From the NCBI GenBank assembly GCA_964437945.1, contig CAYTJF010000010.1, forward strand, positions 1 through 45,524: a stretch of DNA of 45,524 nt, in the 5' to 3' direction. Origin of the DNA: Granulosicoccus sp964437945 (GTDB lineage Bacteria; Pseudomonadota; Gammaproteobacteria; Granulosicoccales; Granulosicoccaceae). Made by a program: the position numbers and the translations under genes. Below, piece by piece: positions 17,166 through 26,423 of the stretch. The notes beneath the pieces were generated by a model that was given only the letters and a program-made list of their open reading frames with translations, searched no databases and had not been told where the DNA came from. How positions within the stretch are numbered: the first letter of the stretch is position 1; each line of letters begins with the position of its first letter.

Positions 17166-18125
17166 CTACGTGCGACGCCTAAACGCTTCACTGGCGACGC
17201 ACAACAATTCAAACAACATATTTGCGCCTACCATAGCCGTTGACCCGGATGGATCAAATGAGGGTGCAACTTCCACCATGTCAGCACCGATTATATCCAG
17301 TCCACTACAGCCACGAATGAGTAGTTGCGCTTCCATTGATGTAATGCCACCCACCTCGGGCGTACCTGTTCCCGGTGCAAACGCCGGATCCAGACTATCT
17401 ATATCGAAGCTAATATAAACAGGGCCATCACCAACAACACGCCGTGCCTCTTGCATGGCTTTCTCAACACCTATTTTATGTAACTCTTCCATGTACATAA
17501 CGCGCATACCACTGTCGTGGCTGAACTTCCAAAGGTCGAGATCATTTACAGTTCCACGAATGCCAATTTGAATGGTGCGTTTTGGGTCAAGTAAGCCCTC
17601 TTCCACAGCACGACTAAACGGGGCACCATGATGAAACTTGGAACCCATGTAGTCGTCTCCAGTATCACAATGAGCATCAATATGTACCATGCCAATAGGT
17701 CGATTTTTAGCGAGTGCACGAAAGATTGGCAGGGTTACCGAATGATCTCCACCAACAGCCAAAGGCACGATGTTGTTTTCAACCACTCTTTCAAACGTTT
17801 CCTGAATAGCGTTGTGACTTTGAACCAACTCAAACGGAGCTGGCACCCATGCATCTCCAATATCAGCAACACGACAGGAATCAAATGGGCAAACCCCGGT
17901 TGCCTGGTTTTTCATACGCACAAGCGTTGACTGGTTACGCACCTCACGTGGCCCGTGTCGAGAGCCAGGGCGATTGGTTACGCCACCGTCGAACGGTACA
18001 CCGATAATGCCAATATCCACCTCCTGCATATCCTCAATCCATGGCGCTCGGAAGAATGTAGAAATGCCAACATACTTCGGCCGAGCCATTGGATTGGCAA
18101 ATTCAGGGTAGATTTTTTCGGTCAT
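17166..18125 (-). CDS. Agmatinase-family ureohydrolase (agmatinase or guanidino-acid hydrolase)
   Basis: This manganese-dependent ureohydrolase removes urea from a guanidino compound. All metal ligands are visible: His128 in GGDHS, Asp150/His152/Asp154 in DAHCDT, and Asp241/Asp243 in DIDSLDPAFAPGTGTPE. The length of 319 residues and the N-terminal YVGISTFFRAPW resemble guanidinobutyrase/guanidinopropionase as much as SpeB. Substrate choice between agmatine and guanidino-acids is therefore open. If agmatinase, it would feed putrescine to the pathway that also uses SpeD (28064-28549). It diverges from matB across about 120 bases. Confidence 0.9.
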   Translation of the reverse strand: MTEKIYPEFANPMARPKYVGISTFFRAPWIEDMQEVDIGIIGVPFDGGVTNRPGSRHGPREVRNQSTLVRMKNQATGVCPFDSCRVADIGDAWVPAPFELVQSHNAIQETFERVVENNIVPLAVGGDHSVTLPIFRALAKNRPIGMVHIDAHCDTGDDYMGSKFHHGAPFSRAVEEGLLDPKRTIQIGIRGTVNDLDLWKFSHDSGMRVMYMEELHKIGVEKAMQEARRVVGDGPVYISFDIDSLDPAFAPGTGTPEVGGITSMEAQLLIRGCSGLDIIGADMVEVAPSFDPSGSTAMVGANMLFELLCVASEAFRRRT

Positions 18126-18248
18126 ATCGTATTATTTTCGAGAGTTGTTGTTGGCTGGTTTACTGGAAAGGCAATTCTACAGCATGCCTATTTTTGTATA
18201 CAATGTTGTTAGTTCACTCAACCACACATTTATAAGTAGCGCTTAACG

Positions 18249-19769
18249 ATGGCAAACCCACTGTACGATTCTCTGTTCGCCATACACGCTGGCAAAAACA
18301 CTCATTTTATCATCGACCCGTTAACCGGAGATACACTCTCGCACGAAGCATTTTTGCTGCAAACGGCTAAATGCGCAAATGCGCTTCGAACTTCAGGCCT
18401 TGACAAAGGCGATAGAATTATTGCACAGATAGGTAAGTCGGTTTCTGCCTTAGTGTTGTACGCAGGCTGTGTTCAGGCAGGTGTGGTTTATCTACCATTA
18501 AACACCGCCTACACCGTTAACGAGGTTGAGTACTTTCTCGCTGACTCTGGTGCTAAGTTATTGATCTGTGATCCGGACTCTGAAGTGCCATACACTGGCA
18601 TCGCAGAATCTAACGCGGCCAAAATTCTCACACAATCTGCAGACGGACTGAGCGGGTCGTTTATTGAGCAGCTCAATGCATCCTCTACCGACATTAAAAT
18701 TGCCGAATGCTCTATCGATGACCTTGCTGCTTTGTTGTATACCTCTGGCACTACGGGTCGCTCAAAAGGTGCGATGATAACGCAGCAAAATCTACTCTCC
18801 AACGCAAAGGCACTGCAACAGCTTTGGCAGTTCACTGAAAAAGATATACTGTTACACGCTCTGCCTGTGTTTCATACGCACGGTTTATTTGTTGCGACCA
18901 ATACTTGCCTGCTCAGTGGTGCTCAAATTATTTTTGAACCTGCATTCGACAAAGATAGAATTATCCAATTGCTTCCATACGCGACCACCATGATGGGTGT
19001 GCCTACGTTCTATACACGCTTACTTGGAGAAAAACGTTTCGATAAAACGTTAACTAAAAATATGCGGCTATTCATCTCTGGTTCGGCGCCACTTTTGGCA
19101 GAAACGCACAAACATTTCTCGGAACGTACCGGACATCACATACTCGAACGCTACGGCATGACAGAAACCAATATGAATACCTCCAACCCATACGATGGCG
19201 AACGACGGCCCGGCACAGTCGGATTTGCATTGCCAGGGGTTGAAGTCAGGATTACAGATGCCGAAACAGGCAACATCGTACCCGATGGCGAAATTGGCCA
19301 GTTGGAAGTTCGCGGTCCTAATGTGTTTAAAGGCTATTGGAACATGCCCGAGAAAACCGCAGAGGAGATACGTGAAAACGGTTATTTTATTACAGGTGAC
19401 CTTGCACAGACTGATGCAGATGGTTACATCAGCATCGTGGGACGAGATAAAGATCTGATCATCTCCGGCGGGCTCAACATTTACCCAAAAGAAATTGAAC
19501 TGATACTCGATAAATCACCGGGTGTTGTGGAAAGCGCCGTGGTAGGTGTTCCGCATCCTGACTTCGGCGAATCAGTGATTGCCATCCTGGTTGGCGATGA
19601 GCACGAAATTGATCTCAATGCGGTTAAGGTTGAGGTAGCAGAATCGTTGGCAAGCTTCAAACGCCCACACAAACTCGTGATAAAAGAAAGTTTGCCTCGT
19701 AATACCATGGGCAAAGTGCAAAAGAACGAACTCAGGAACGAATTTGCAAATTTGTTCAGCGAAGGTTAG
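18249..19769 (+). CDS. matB: Malonyl-CoA synthetase (acyl-CoA synthetase family)
   Basis: This adenylate-forming enzyme probably activates malonate (or methylmalonate) with ATP and CoA. The AMP-binding P-loop YTSGTTGRSKG lies at residues 164-174. YGMTETNMNTSNPY, FITGDLAQTDADGYISIVGRDKDLIISGG and the catalytic lysine in PRNTMGKVQK (near 490) follow. The MTETNMNTSNPYDGERRPGTVG segment and the 506-residue length match MatB rather than long-chain enzymes. No decarboxylase or malonate transporter gene lies next to it. It begins 123 bases from the divergent ureohydrolase gene. Confidence 0.88.
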   Translation: MANPLYDSLFAIHAGKNTHFIIDPLTGDTLSHEAFLLQTAKCANALRTSGLDKGDRIIAQIGKSVSALVLYAGCVQAGVVYLPLNTAYTVNEVEYFLADSGAKLLICDPDSEVPYTGIAESNAAKILTQSADGLSGSFIEQLNASSTDIKIAECSIDDLAALLYTSGTTGRSKGAMITQQNLLSNAKALQQLWQFTEKDILLHALPVFHTHGLFVATNTCLLSGAQIIFEPAFDKDRIIQLLPYATTMMGVPTFYTRLLGEKRFDKTLTKNMRLFISGSAPLLAETHKHFSERTGHHILERYGMTETNMNTSNPYDGERRPGTVGFALPGVEVRITDAETGNIVPDGEIGQLEVRGPNVFKGYWNMPEKTAEEIRENGYFITGDLAQTDADGYISIVGRDKDLIISGGLNIYPKEIELILDKSPGVVESAVVGVPHPDFGESVIAILVGDEHEIDLNAVKVEVAESLASFKRPHKLVIKESLPRNTMGKVQKNELRNEFANLFSEG

Positions 19770-19875
19770 TACAGTTCAGGACCACTCTTAAACAAGATTT
19801 ATATGTCTTGTAAAGGCTTCGATTTGAATGCGTTGTGCCGGTGCGTCGCGGTCGATTTGAGATTAAGTCACTGGC

Positions 19876-21420
19876 TCAATGTTCTGTATTAAGTGCGTCT
19901 TCGGCGGGAATCTCACGTTCGCGTCTGTCGATATAGTCGCGTAATGCTTCATCTACAGCCTGGTCGAGCTTTGGTTCCTCATACGCATTAAGTAAAGTTC
20001 GCGCTTCGATCAAAGCGCGTTCCGTGATCTCTTTACTACCATCGGCTGCCCATTGTTCAATTGAATTGTTATCAAACAGGCGAGGCATAAAGAACGCTTC
20101 CTGAAAATTTGCCAGAGTATGCGGATGTCCCAGGTAATGACCACCTGGACCAATGTCACGCACGGCAGACAATGCCTCATCAAAATCGTCCCAACGAATA
20201 CCCTCAGCCATGCGATACCCCATTGCACATTGCTCGGCATCGACAATAAATTTTGCCATCGAACAATGCATGCCGGCCTCGTTCCATCCAGCCGAATGCC
20301 ACAAATAGTTTGCACCAGACATTAAGGCTGCCATCATGGTGGAGGCGCTTTCATAGCCGGCTTGTGCATCAAACGTTTTTGCACCACCCAATGTGTTCGA
20401 TGTTCGCCACGGTACATCATAGTATCTCGCCATCTGACCGATCATAAAATTCATTAGGCTGATTTCCGGAGTACCAGACATTGGCGCACCTGAGGCCATG
20501 GATACCGTGGATAGATAGTGCCCGTAGATAGCCGGACAACCCTTTCTAACAACTTGCGTATAGGCAAGTGCCGACAAGGCCTCGGCATTTAGCTGGGCAA
20601 CAGCGGGGGCGGTGGAAGCCGGTGTGTTGGCTCCTCCCAAAACAAACGGCGAACACAGCACAGGTTGATTACGCTTGTTGAACGCCCGCATTGCAGACAA
20701 CATGGTTTCATCCCAAACCAAAGGTGAATTGCCGTTGCAGTTCCCGGTTACCACAGCATGCGTTTCAAGAAAGGCCTCACCAAACAAAATAGCACACATG
20801 TCTAGAACGTCTTCAGCATTCTTACCAGATGTTGTCATCCCCATAAATGTTTTGTCGGAGTGTTTCATCGACGAATAAGTGATGCGCAAATGCCGATGCG
20901 CAACAACGTGATCCATCGGTTCAACAATATGATGCGCACTGGAATGAATCGCTGGCAGCATGTGCGATAGTTTGTGAAAGTTAGCCAGATCATCCAGCGT
21001 GGGCCCGCGCCGCTTATCGTTCAGATCACGTAAGTATGGCGCGCCTGTCATCGGCACAAACACACAATGGTCATTACCAAACGGCAGATTATTTGCCGAA
21101 TTTCTGGCATGGAAAGTAAAGTTGCTGGGAATGGTTTTTATTAGCTCTCGTACCAATCCACGGTCAAGGTGTACGCGATCACCGTCTTTTACTTCCGCAC
21201 CTGCTGCTTTCCAATCTTCAATGGCTTGATTGTCACGGAACACCACACCAACTTCTTCAAGGATAGACATCGAAGCGTCATCGATTTTCTGTACTTGATC
21301 TGGCGTCATTGGTTCTACCAACGGCAATTGCCGTTTTAATGCTGGTAGCATGTTGGTAGAACGTTTGGCCCGCTTTTTCCGCAATGCAGCTCGTCCACCG
21401 CGACGGGTGCGACCAGGCAT
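19876..21420 (-). CDS. Trimethylamine methyltransferase (MttB) family protein, non-pyrrolysine
   Basis: This TIM-barrel corrinoid methyltransferase homologue belongs to the MttB superfamily. Members without pyrrolysine (MtgB type) demethylate glycine betaine, carnitine, proline betaine and similar compounds. The frame is open throughout, with no internal amber codon. Recognisable parts are SILEEVGVVFRDNQAIEDWKAAGAEV, GNSPLVWDETML and the C-terminal GPGGHYLGHPHTL, conserved in the family. The start at 21420 (PGRTRRGGRAALRKKR, GGTGG upstream) gives the basic N-terminus common in proteobacterial homologues. The frame could extend to 21705, but that region is poor coding sequence. No corrinoid protein gene is adjacent. 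Confidence 0.85.
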   Translation of the reverse strand: MPGRTRRGGRAALRKKRAKRSTNMLPALKRQLPLVEPMTPDQVQKIDDASMSILEEVGVVFRDNQAIEDWKAAGAEVKDGDRVHLDRGLVRELIKTIPSNFTFHARNSANNLPFGNDHCVFVPMTGAPYLRDLNDKRRGPTLDDLANFHKLSHMLPAIHSSAHHIVEPMDHVVAHRHLRITYSSMKHSDKTFMGMTTSGKNAEDVLDMCAILFGEAFLETHAVVTGNCNGNSPLVWDETMLSAMRAFNKRNQPVLCSPFVLGGANTPASTAPAVAQLNAEALSALAYTQVVRKGCPAIYGHYLSTVSMASGAPMSGTPEISLMNFMIGQMARYYDVPWRTSNTLGGAKTFDAQAGYESASTMMAALMSGANYLWHSAGWNEAGMHCSMAKFIVDAEQCAMGYRMAEGIRWDDFDEALSAVRDIGPGGHYLGHPHTLANFQEAFFMPRLFDNNSIEQWAADGSKEITERALIEARTLLNAYEEPKLDQAVDEALRDYIDRREREIPAEDALNTEH

Positions 21421-21797
21421 CAATCCACCGTCTTTTGTTTCTCTCACGCGGTTCATATCTCCGTTGGTTGGATAGGCTAGCTCAATCAAATTAGTTGAGA
21501 GTGTCGCGTACTGGTCGTTTACGTGCAAGTAATCGTCACAGCTACCAACAATAGATGCGGATTCAGACGCATTTTTTTCGCCGCAAGACAATTCGATACT
21601 TACTGCGGGTACACGAATCAGTGATAGCTTCAGATCAAGCGAAGCTGCCAAAGGGTAATAAAACAGAGGTTTGGGGAATGAAAAAAGAGACGTGCTACCC
21701 GCCAAGTTCTAGCGAGTAACAAATTACAACGTAGTTCAGAAAGGCGACCCTGCGCAAACAGGGTCACACTATACGAGCAATAACTAAACGGGAAATA
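21421..21797. other. Intergenic region between the second spondin gene and mttB-like gene
   Basis: These 377 bases lie between two minus-strand genes. The left part is formally open in frame with the methyltransferase but does not look coding. The right part carries two inverted repeats in the same arrangement as after the first spondin gene: a degenerate ACCCGC/GCGAGT pair near 21695-21715 and the CCCTG/CAGGG hairpin. Confidence 0.6.
21744..21767 (-). terminator. Hairpin downstream of the second spondin gene
   Basis: GCGACCCTG pairs with CAGGGTCAC (eight of nine pairs) around a six-base loop, 30 bases past the stop codon. It is the counterpart of 10681-10707. Absence of a T-run leaves terminator function uncertain. 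Confidence 0.45.
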
Positions 21798-23149
21798 TTA
21801 GTTGCGAGTTACCGTGATTTCTAACAGCTCAGCACCAGCTTCAAAATCGAAGTCAGGGTTCTCAGAACCCGATTGACCCGGGTGAGGTGTAATCGAACCG
21901 CCTTCTTGATCACCAATGTTACCCGTTCCGCCACACGGGGGAACCCAATAATTCAGAGTCAAAATATTAGATTCTGAACCGGCATCGTAGATGGGAGCCA
22001 TAAAAGTTTGAGTTGCATCGGCAGACAGCGACATTGAATCGATACCACTAAAGCCGTCGTTAGTACATACGACCATTGATACAATACTCAGCACCTGATC
22101 ATCACTTTCCAGATCAAGCGTGATCTGTGAAGTCATACCAGGTGTCAATGGTCCAGCCGGGTCAGGAGCTGCAACTCCAGCAGCAGAAACAGTACCGGCT
22201 TCCACTTGTGCTGTAGCAAACGCAACTAATGGGTCGTTGTTGCCATTTTCAGCGATTTCGATAACGCCCTCTATTGCTGGTTGGCCTACCTCGAACAAAC
22301 GAATACCGTTATCTGCATCTGGTGCGTTATGTAAAGCAACCACAGGTGGAGTCATTGGCTGGGTAGCCGATGTGTTAGTAAAGCTTATAGTCAGACTGCC
22401 AGGAGCTGGAGCACTATTGTCGACCAGCTGCGCCCGTAATTCACCAGGTGCATTTGCTTCTGTGTGCACATTGACATACAACTCACCGGCTTCAAACGCT
22501 TCAATTCCGGCAGCATCAAGGGCAGCATCTGCGCCTGTAGACCAGACTGTACCGTCTTCAGAACCCTCTAGTGGAACTACAATATCACCTGCTTCACCAG
22601 GCCCACCGACGTGAATATGTGCGACAGTTGGCACGCCCGTTGTGCCCGAAACGGTGACAGAGCCATTAATCGCGCCAGTTTCAGTGTCCACTGAAAAACT
22701 GCCCGCGCCCTCAGCACCGTCAACATTGGCTGGTGGCACCGTACTGGTACTGTCCAGAATGAGCGAAACGGTTGACAGATTAGGGTTAAGTTCAGCGTCT
22801 TGTCCATCGGTATCACCAGCATCACCGGTATCGGTATCACCGGTATCGGCATCGATAACGGTATCGGTATCGGTATCGGTATCNNNNNNNNNNNNNNNNN
22901 NNNNNNNNNNNNNNNNNNNNNNNNNNNNNNNNNNNNNNNNNNNNNNNNNNNNNNNNNNNNNNNNNNNNNNNNNNNNNNNNNNNCGGTATCGGTATCGGTA
23001 TCGGTATCACCAGCATCACCGGTATCGGTATCACCAGCTGTTGCGTTAGTGGCGTCATCATCGTCATCATTCGAACTACATGCAGAAATTGCAACGCTAA
23101 GCGCTAGCAAGCTCACTATAGTTGCGTTCCTAACAAATCTTCTTTTCAT
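21798..23149 (-). CDS. CHRD plus spondin-domain lipoprotein with Asp-Thr repeats (gap inside)
   Basis: This exported lipoprotein has a signal ending AISAC (Cys24), an acidic Asp-Thr repeat tract interrupted by 100 N, and a CHRD domain. CHRD evidence is the pattern from TSTVPPANVDGAEGAG, TVAHIHVGGPGEAG, to ELYVNVHTEANAPGELRAQL. A C-terminal Spondin_N domain follows, nearly the same as in the protein at 10727-12008. CHRD and spondin domains both occur in extracellular adhesion and matrix proteins. In bacteria their role is not settled. The signal peptides, spondin domains and flanking non-coding sequences show a fairly recent duplication, while the linkers differ completely. Confidence 0.87.
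22830..23019 (-). repeat. 6-bp tandem repeat encoding Asp-Thr
   Basis: A hexanucleotide (CGGTAT on the plus strand) reads as alternating Asp and Thr codons and flanks the gap on both sides, with ACCAGCATC interruptions giving Gly/Ala/Asp. This is a coding microsatellite, prone to length change in multiples that keep the frame. Confidence 0.88.
22884..22983. other. Assembly gap (100 N) in the coding repeat
   Basis: A second placeholder of exactly 100 N, inside the Asp-Thr repeat. The true length is unknown. Confidence 0.98.
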
Positions 23150-23212
23150 AACTTTATTATCCTTTTGGGATTAAGTTGAACTCATCGGGTTTTCGCTCGG
23201 ACATTGCCCAAA

Positions 23213-23260
23213 CTGTATGGTTCCAAAGTTTATCTCTCACTTTGTAACTCGGTGTATCAG
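23213..23260 (-). promoter_or_regulatory. Upstream element shared by two spondin genes
   Basis: This is the second copy of the element at 12072-12131. CTGTATGGTTCCA lies at 23213-23225 and the 23-base block at 23238-23260, 64-111 bases before the start codon. Spacing between blocks is 12 bases shorter than in the first copy, exactly the length of the tandem duplication seen there. Confidence 0.55.
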
Positions 23261-23442
23261 TTCATCTGAACACTTGCCACAAGTCGCTGATTTATTTTCT
23301 CTCGCAAAGCGTCCAAACGTCTACGTCATGCAAGCAAGATAAAGCACTTGCACGCTGAATATGAGTCGATAATTCAAGCCCGCTCAAGTCCGCAAGGACG
23401 ATACGGGCATTTTATCTGTCGAAAAGTTATCGAAACTGCCAC

Positions 23443-23471
23443 TCGTTGGTCCATTTATTGTAGACCAACGA
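23443..23471. repeat. 9-bp perfect inverted repeat
   Basis: TCGTTGGTC and its complement GACCAACGA flank an 11-base loop, about 150 bases before the EamA start. It could be an operator or a terminator. No T-run follows. Confidence 0.5.
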
Positions 23472-23623
23472 CACGCACCTTTTCACAATGTCCTGACCGG
23501 GAGCATAGTACCCAAAACGCAACTGACCTAATCGGGTAGGAAGCGTTGTTCGTTATAAAGCTCATCTACAGACAGTTTAGCATTGCAAATCGGCAAAGCA
23601 ACTCGTTGGAAGGTATTCAACTC

Positions 23624-24496
23624 ATGACCTTGATCAGGTGGGCGCCTCTCATATTCCTTTTGCTATGGTCCGGTGGGTTCACTGTGGCCAAAATCGGCAT
23701 TCATGATGCCGACCCATTGACGCTGCTTGCTTTGCGTTACGTTTGTGTCGTTTTACTGATCGCACCATTACTTTTAATATTCAAACCCGCTCTTCCCAAA
23801 AATAGAATCGAATGGCTACACATGGCTTTTGTTGGATTTTTGATTCAAGTAATCTATTTTGGAGCTGCTTATAAATCGTTCGATGCTGGTGCATCGGCTG
23901 GAGCTGTTGCGCTGTTAACCAGCTTGCAACCAATCCTTGTTGCCATCATCTTTCCACTGATATCGAATGAAACGGTCAACCGACGTACATGGAGCGGTTT
24001 GACACTGGGTCTGTTGGGGTCGGTGCTCGTTATCGTTACCAATATGGGTGTGCAGTTCAACAACACCGTGAGTTTGTTATTCTGCCTGGCCGCATTGTGC
24101 GGTATCACGCTAGCAACGGTTTGGGAAAAACAGTTTGGCGTCTCACAACACCCGCTCACTACCAACTTGGTTCAATATGTAATCGGTTCAGCATGTCTGG
24201 TACCACTGGCGTATTTTACTGAGACCATGTCGATAAACTGGACCTTGCCGTTTGGTCTCGCATTGTTCTATCTGGTTGTGTGTAATTCAATTCTCGCCAT
24301 CAGCCTACTGATGATGATGATCAGAACCGGCGAAGTCAGCCGAGTATCTGCTCTGTTCTTCCTTGTACCGCCCATGTCGGCCTTATTGGCGATGATCTTT
24401 ATCGGTGAACCCATGACAAATACAGCCTGGATAGGAATGCTTATTGCCGCGTCAGGTGTATGGTTGGTTACCAGTCGCGTCAACCAGGCGGCTTGA
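23624..24496 (+). CDS. EamA/DMT-family transporter (RhaT/YdcZ-like permease)
   Basis: This inner-membrane drug/metabolite transporter has ten hydrophobic helices in two EamA repeats. The first repeat has GGFTVAKIG and PLTLLALRYVCVVLLIAPLL. The second ends with LIASGVWLV-like residues. The start at 23624 (LIRWAPLIFLLLWSGGF) has GGAAGG about ten bases upstream and places the first helix right after the N-terminus. A longer frame from 23546 adds a non-helical stretch. The substrate cannot be predicted. No gene on either side makes an obvious partner. Confidence 0.87.
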   Translation: MTLIRWAPLIFLLLWSGGFTVAKIGIHDADPLTLLALRYVCVVLLIAPLLLIFKPALPKNRIEWLHMAFVGFLIQVIYFGAAYKSFDAGASAGAVALLTSLQPILVAIIFPLISNETVNRRTWSGLTLGLLGSVLVIVTNMGVQFNNTVSLLFCLAALCGITLATVWEKQFGVSQHPLTTNLVQYVIGSACLVPLAYFTETMSINWTLPFGLALFYLVVCNSILAISLLMMMIRTGEVSRVSALFFLVPPMSALLAMIFIGEPMTNTAWIGMLIAASGVWLVTSRVNQAA

Positions 24497-24660
24497 ATAT
24501 CTAAGAAAAGACCCCATATTTATCACTTTAATACTTGGCAAATCAGTATTTCAACGCTGTTTTTTCCTCGCTTCGCATAAAGTTTTACAAATCTATGCTC
24601 GATTGGCAGCATGCTTGAATTACTATTGTTGAAATAAAGCAATCAAATGAGGTTTTTTCC

Positions 24661-25383
24661 ATGATAGGCATGAATATGAGTTACATGTTGATGGTCATGT
24701 TACCGGGGATGGCGCTCTCCGGTTTGGCATCGATGATGGTCAAACGTACGTTTGCCAAGTACGAAAGCGTTGGTACTCAACGAAATATGACTGGCGCGGA
24801 AGCGGCCAAATTGATGCTGGAACGGCAAGGCGTGACCGACTGTAAATTTGAAGCGGTATCCGGTCGGCTCAGTGATCACTATGACCCTCGCGTGAAAACA
24901 CTGCGCCTTTCTGAGCCCGTGTACAACGCGCGTTCCATATCCGCAATTGGTGTAGCGTGTCACGAAGCTGGTCATGCGCTTCAACATGCACAGGGCTATC
25001 GTTGGTTAAAGATGCGCTCAACTCTTGTGCCTGTTACCAATATTTCAAGCAAAATGTCGATGCCAGTGATTATGGCGGGAGGCTTACTGATGGCACTTGC
25101 ACCCGTTTTTGGCATGCCTGTTTTACTACTGGGCTGTGCTCTGTTTGCGGTTGCCGTAACCTTCTCTGTCATCACGCTACCTGTTGAATGGGATGCAAGT
25201 GCTCGTGCAAAAACCGCCATGGTTGATGCCGGCATTGTTACCGATGAGGAGGTAGGCGGTGCCGGCAGAGTATTGAATGCGGCGTTTCTAACGTACCTGG
25301 CTGCAGCCATCGCTTCGATACTTACGTTGCTGTATTATTTGCATCGGACCGGTATATTGCGAATGTTGATGAACAGACGATAA
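24661..25383 (+). CDS. Zinc metallopeptidase of the YugP family
   Basis: This 240-residue membrane-bound peptidase belongs to the putative neutral zinc metallopeptidase family. A first transmembrane segment is followed by NMTGAEAAKLMLERQGV, HYDPRVKTLRLSEPVYN, and the HExxH active site in ACHEAGHALQHAQGY. Two central helices (about residues 133-178) precede LPVEWDASARAKTAM, and a C-terminal helix follows. These match the family order closely. Substrate is unknown. A strong terminator lies 60 bases downstream. Confidence 0.9.
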   Translation: MIGMNMSYMLMVMLPGMALSGLASMMVKRTFAKYESVGTQRNMTGAEAAKLMLERQGVTDCKFEAVSGRLSDHYDPRVKTLRLSEPVYNARSISAIGVACHEAGHALQHAQGYRWLKMRSTLVPVTNISSKMSMPVIMAGGLLMALAPVFGMPVLLLGCALFAVAVTFSVITLPVEWDASARAKTAMVDAGIVTDEEVGGAGRVLNAAFLTYLAAAIASILTLLYYLHRTGILRMLMNRR

Positions 25384-25442
25384 TGCTTTCATCAAACTTA
25401 AAATAGATTCAAGTTAAGATAGTCAAACACCAAGAGACAGCT

Positions 25443-25474
25443 AAAAAGGCTTCGTGTAAACGAAGCCTTTTTTA
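25443..25474. terminator. Rho-independent terminator (bidirectional)
   Basis: AAAAAGGCTTCG pairs with CGAAGCCTTTTTT around a six-base loop, giving T-runs on both strands. It ends the zinc peptidase transcript. On the minus strand it directly follows the stop codon of the small frame at 25472-25540. Confidence 0.92.
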
Positions 25475-25540
25475 GTTGTTATTCGCCCCGGGCATCAATG
25501 CCTGATCAATACCCCACAGAATATCGTCGATAGACTCCAT
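25472..25540 (-). CDS. Candidate very small protein ending at a terminator
   Basis: A minus-strand frame encodes MESIDDILWGIDQALMPG and a few Asn (22 residues from ATG 25540). An in-frame GTG at 25615 would make 47 residues, including a Cys-x-x-Cys pair (VCSRCSARNGESFG). GGTGAG lies about nine bases before the ATG. The stop abuts the inverted repeat terminator in the correct orientation. No family is recognised, and the terminator can be explained by the zinc peptidase gene alone. Confidence 0.25.
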   Translation of the reverse strand: MESIDDILWGIDQALMPGANNN

Positions 25541-25676
25541 ACCAAAACTCTCACCATTTCTGGCAGAACACCTGCTGCACACTGTAGTGTTTCTTTCGAA
25601 TACAAGCTGTAGCACACTATTACGATCACGGTTAAACTCTAACTTTCAGCATCATTGGCCTGAAGAGATTCAAAAA

Positions 25677-26423
25677 ATGAGAATGCATCAGAAAGTGGCG
25701 ATTGTAACCGGTGGCGCGTCCGGGTTTGGCGAAGGCATTGTGCGAAAGTTCGTTGCCGAGGGCGCCAATGTGGTTATTGTCGACATAAACATTAATAGTG
25801 CAAACAAATTGGCAGCTGAATTAGGTGATGCAACAATCGCATGCCAGGCCAATGTGTCTTCATCAAGCGACATAGCTCAAGTAAAAGAGTCAACACTTGA
25901 AACGTTTAAGCAGATCGACATCTTAGTTAATAACGCGGGCACTACCCATCTGCCTATGGCAATGGAAGACGTTACCGAATCTGATTTCGACAAAGTATTT
26001 GCAGTCAATGCTAAATCGGTCTATCTGGCCGCCAAACACATTGTTCCTGTTATGAAGTCACAAGGCTACGGGAACATACTTAATGTGGCATCGACCGCTG
26101 GTGTTAGCCCCCGACCCAGGCTCAGTTGGTACAACGCATCCAAAGGTTGGATGATCACTGCTACACGCGGTATGGCAGTGGAGCTTGCACCGATGAACAT
26201 ACGTGTCAACGCAATTAACCCGGTTGCCGGAGAAACGCCGTTGCTAAAATCGTTTATGGGTGAAGACACACCCGAAATCAGAGAAAAATTCTTGTCTACT
26301 ATCCCAATAGGTCGATTTTCAACCCCTGAAGATATCGGCAACGCAGCTTGTTATCTGTGCTCAGACGAGGCCTCCATGGTTACCGGCGTTTGCATGGAAG
26401 TCGATGGTGGGCGGTGCATTTGA
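25677..26423 (+). CDS. Short-chain dehydrogenase/reductase (FabG-like)
   Basis: This NAD(P)-dependent oxidoreductase of the classical SDR family has about 248 residues. It has the cofactor motif TGGASGFGEGI, an acidic residue after the second strand (VDININ) favouring NAD, the NNAG motif, and the catalytic Tyr-Lys in YNASKG. The C-terminal TGVCMEVDGGRCI is typical. The start at 25677 leads straight into the first strand. An upstream start at 25587 would add an unrelated basic tail. Substrate unknown. Confidence 0.9.
   Translation: MRMHQKVAIVTGGASGFGEGIVRKFVAEGANVVIVDININSANKLAAELGDATIACQANVSSSSDIAQVKESTLETFKQIDILVNNAGTTHLPMAMEDVTESDFDKVFAVNAKSVYLAAKHIVPVMKSQGYGNILNVASTAGVSPRPRLSWYNASKGWMITATRGMAVELAPMNIRVNAINPVAGETPLLKSFMGEDTPEIREKFLSTIPIGRFSTPEDIGNAACYLCSDEASMVTGVCMEVDGGRCI

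Larger units (their letters stand above)
23150..23623. other. Divergent intergenic region before the EamA transporter
   Basis: These 474 bases lie between the second spondin gene and the plus-strand transporter. They contain the shared upstream element (23213-23260) and a 9-base perfect hairpin (23443-23471). No coding sequence in it is convincing. Confidence 0.6.

Noticed and set aside
19876..21420. Pyrrolysine-containing MttB
   Set aside because: The reading frame has no internal TAG codon, so pyrrolysine is not used here.
21421..21705. N-terminal extension of the MttB-family protein
   Set aside because: The extra 95 codons have no family similarity, and a better start with a basic family-like N-terminus is at 21420.
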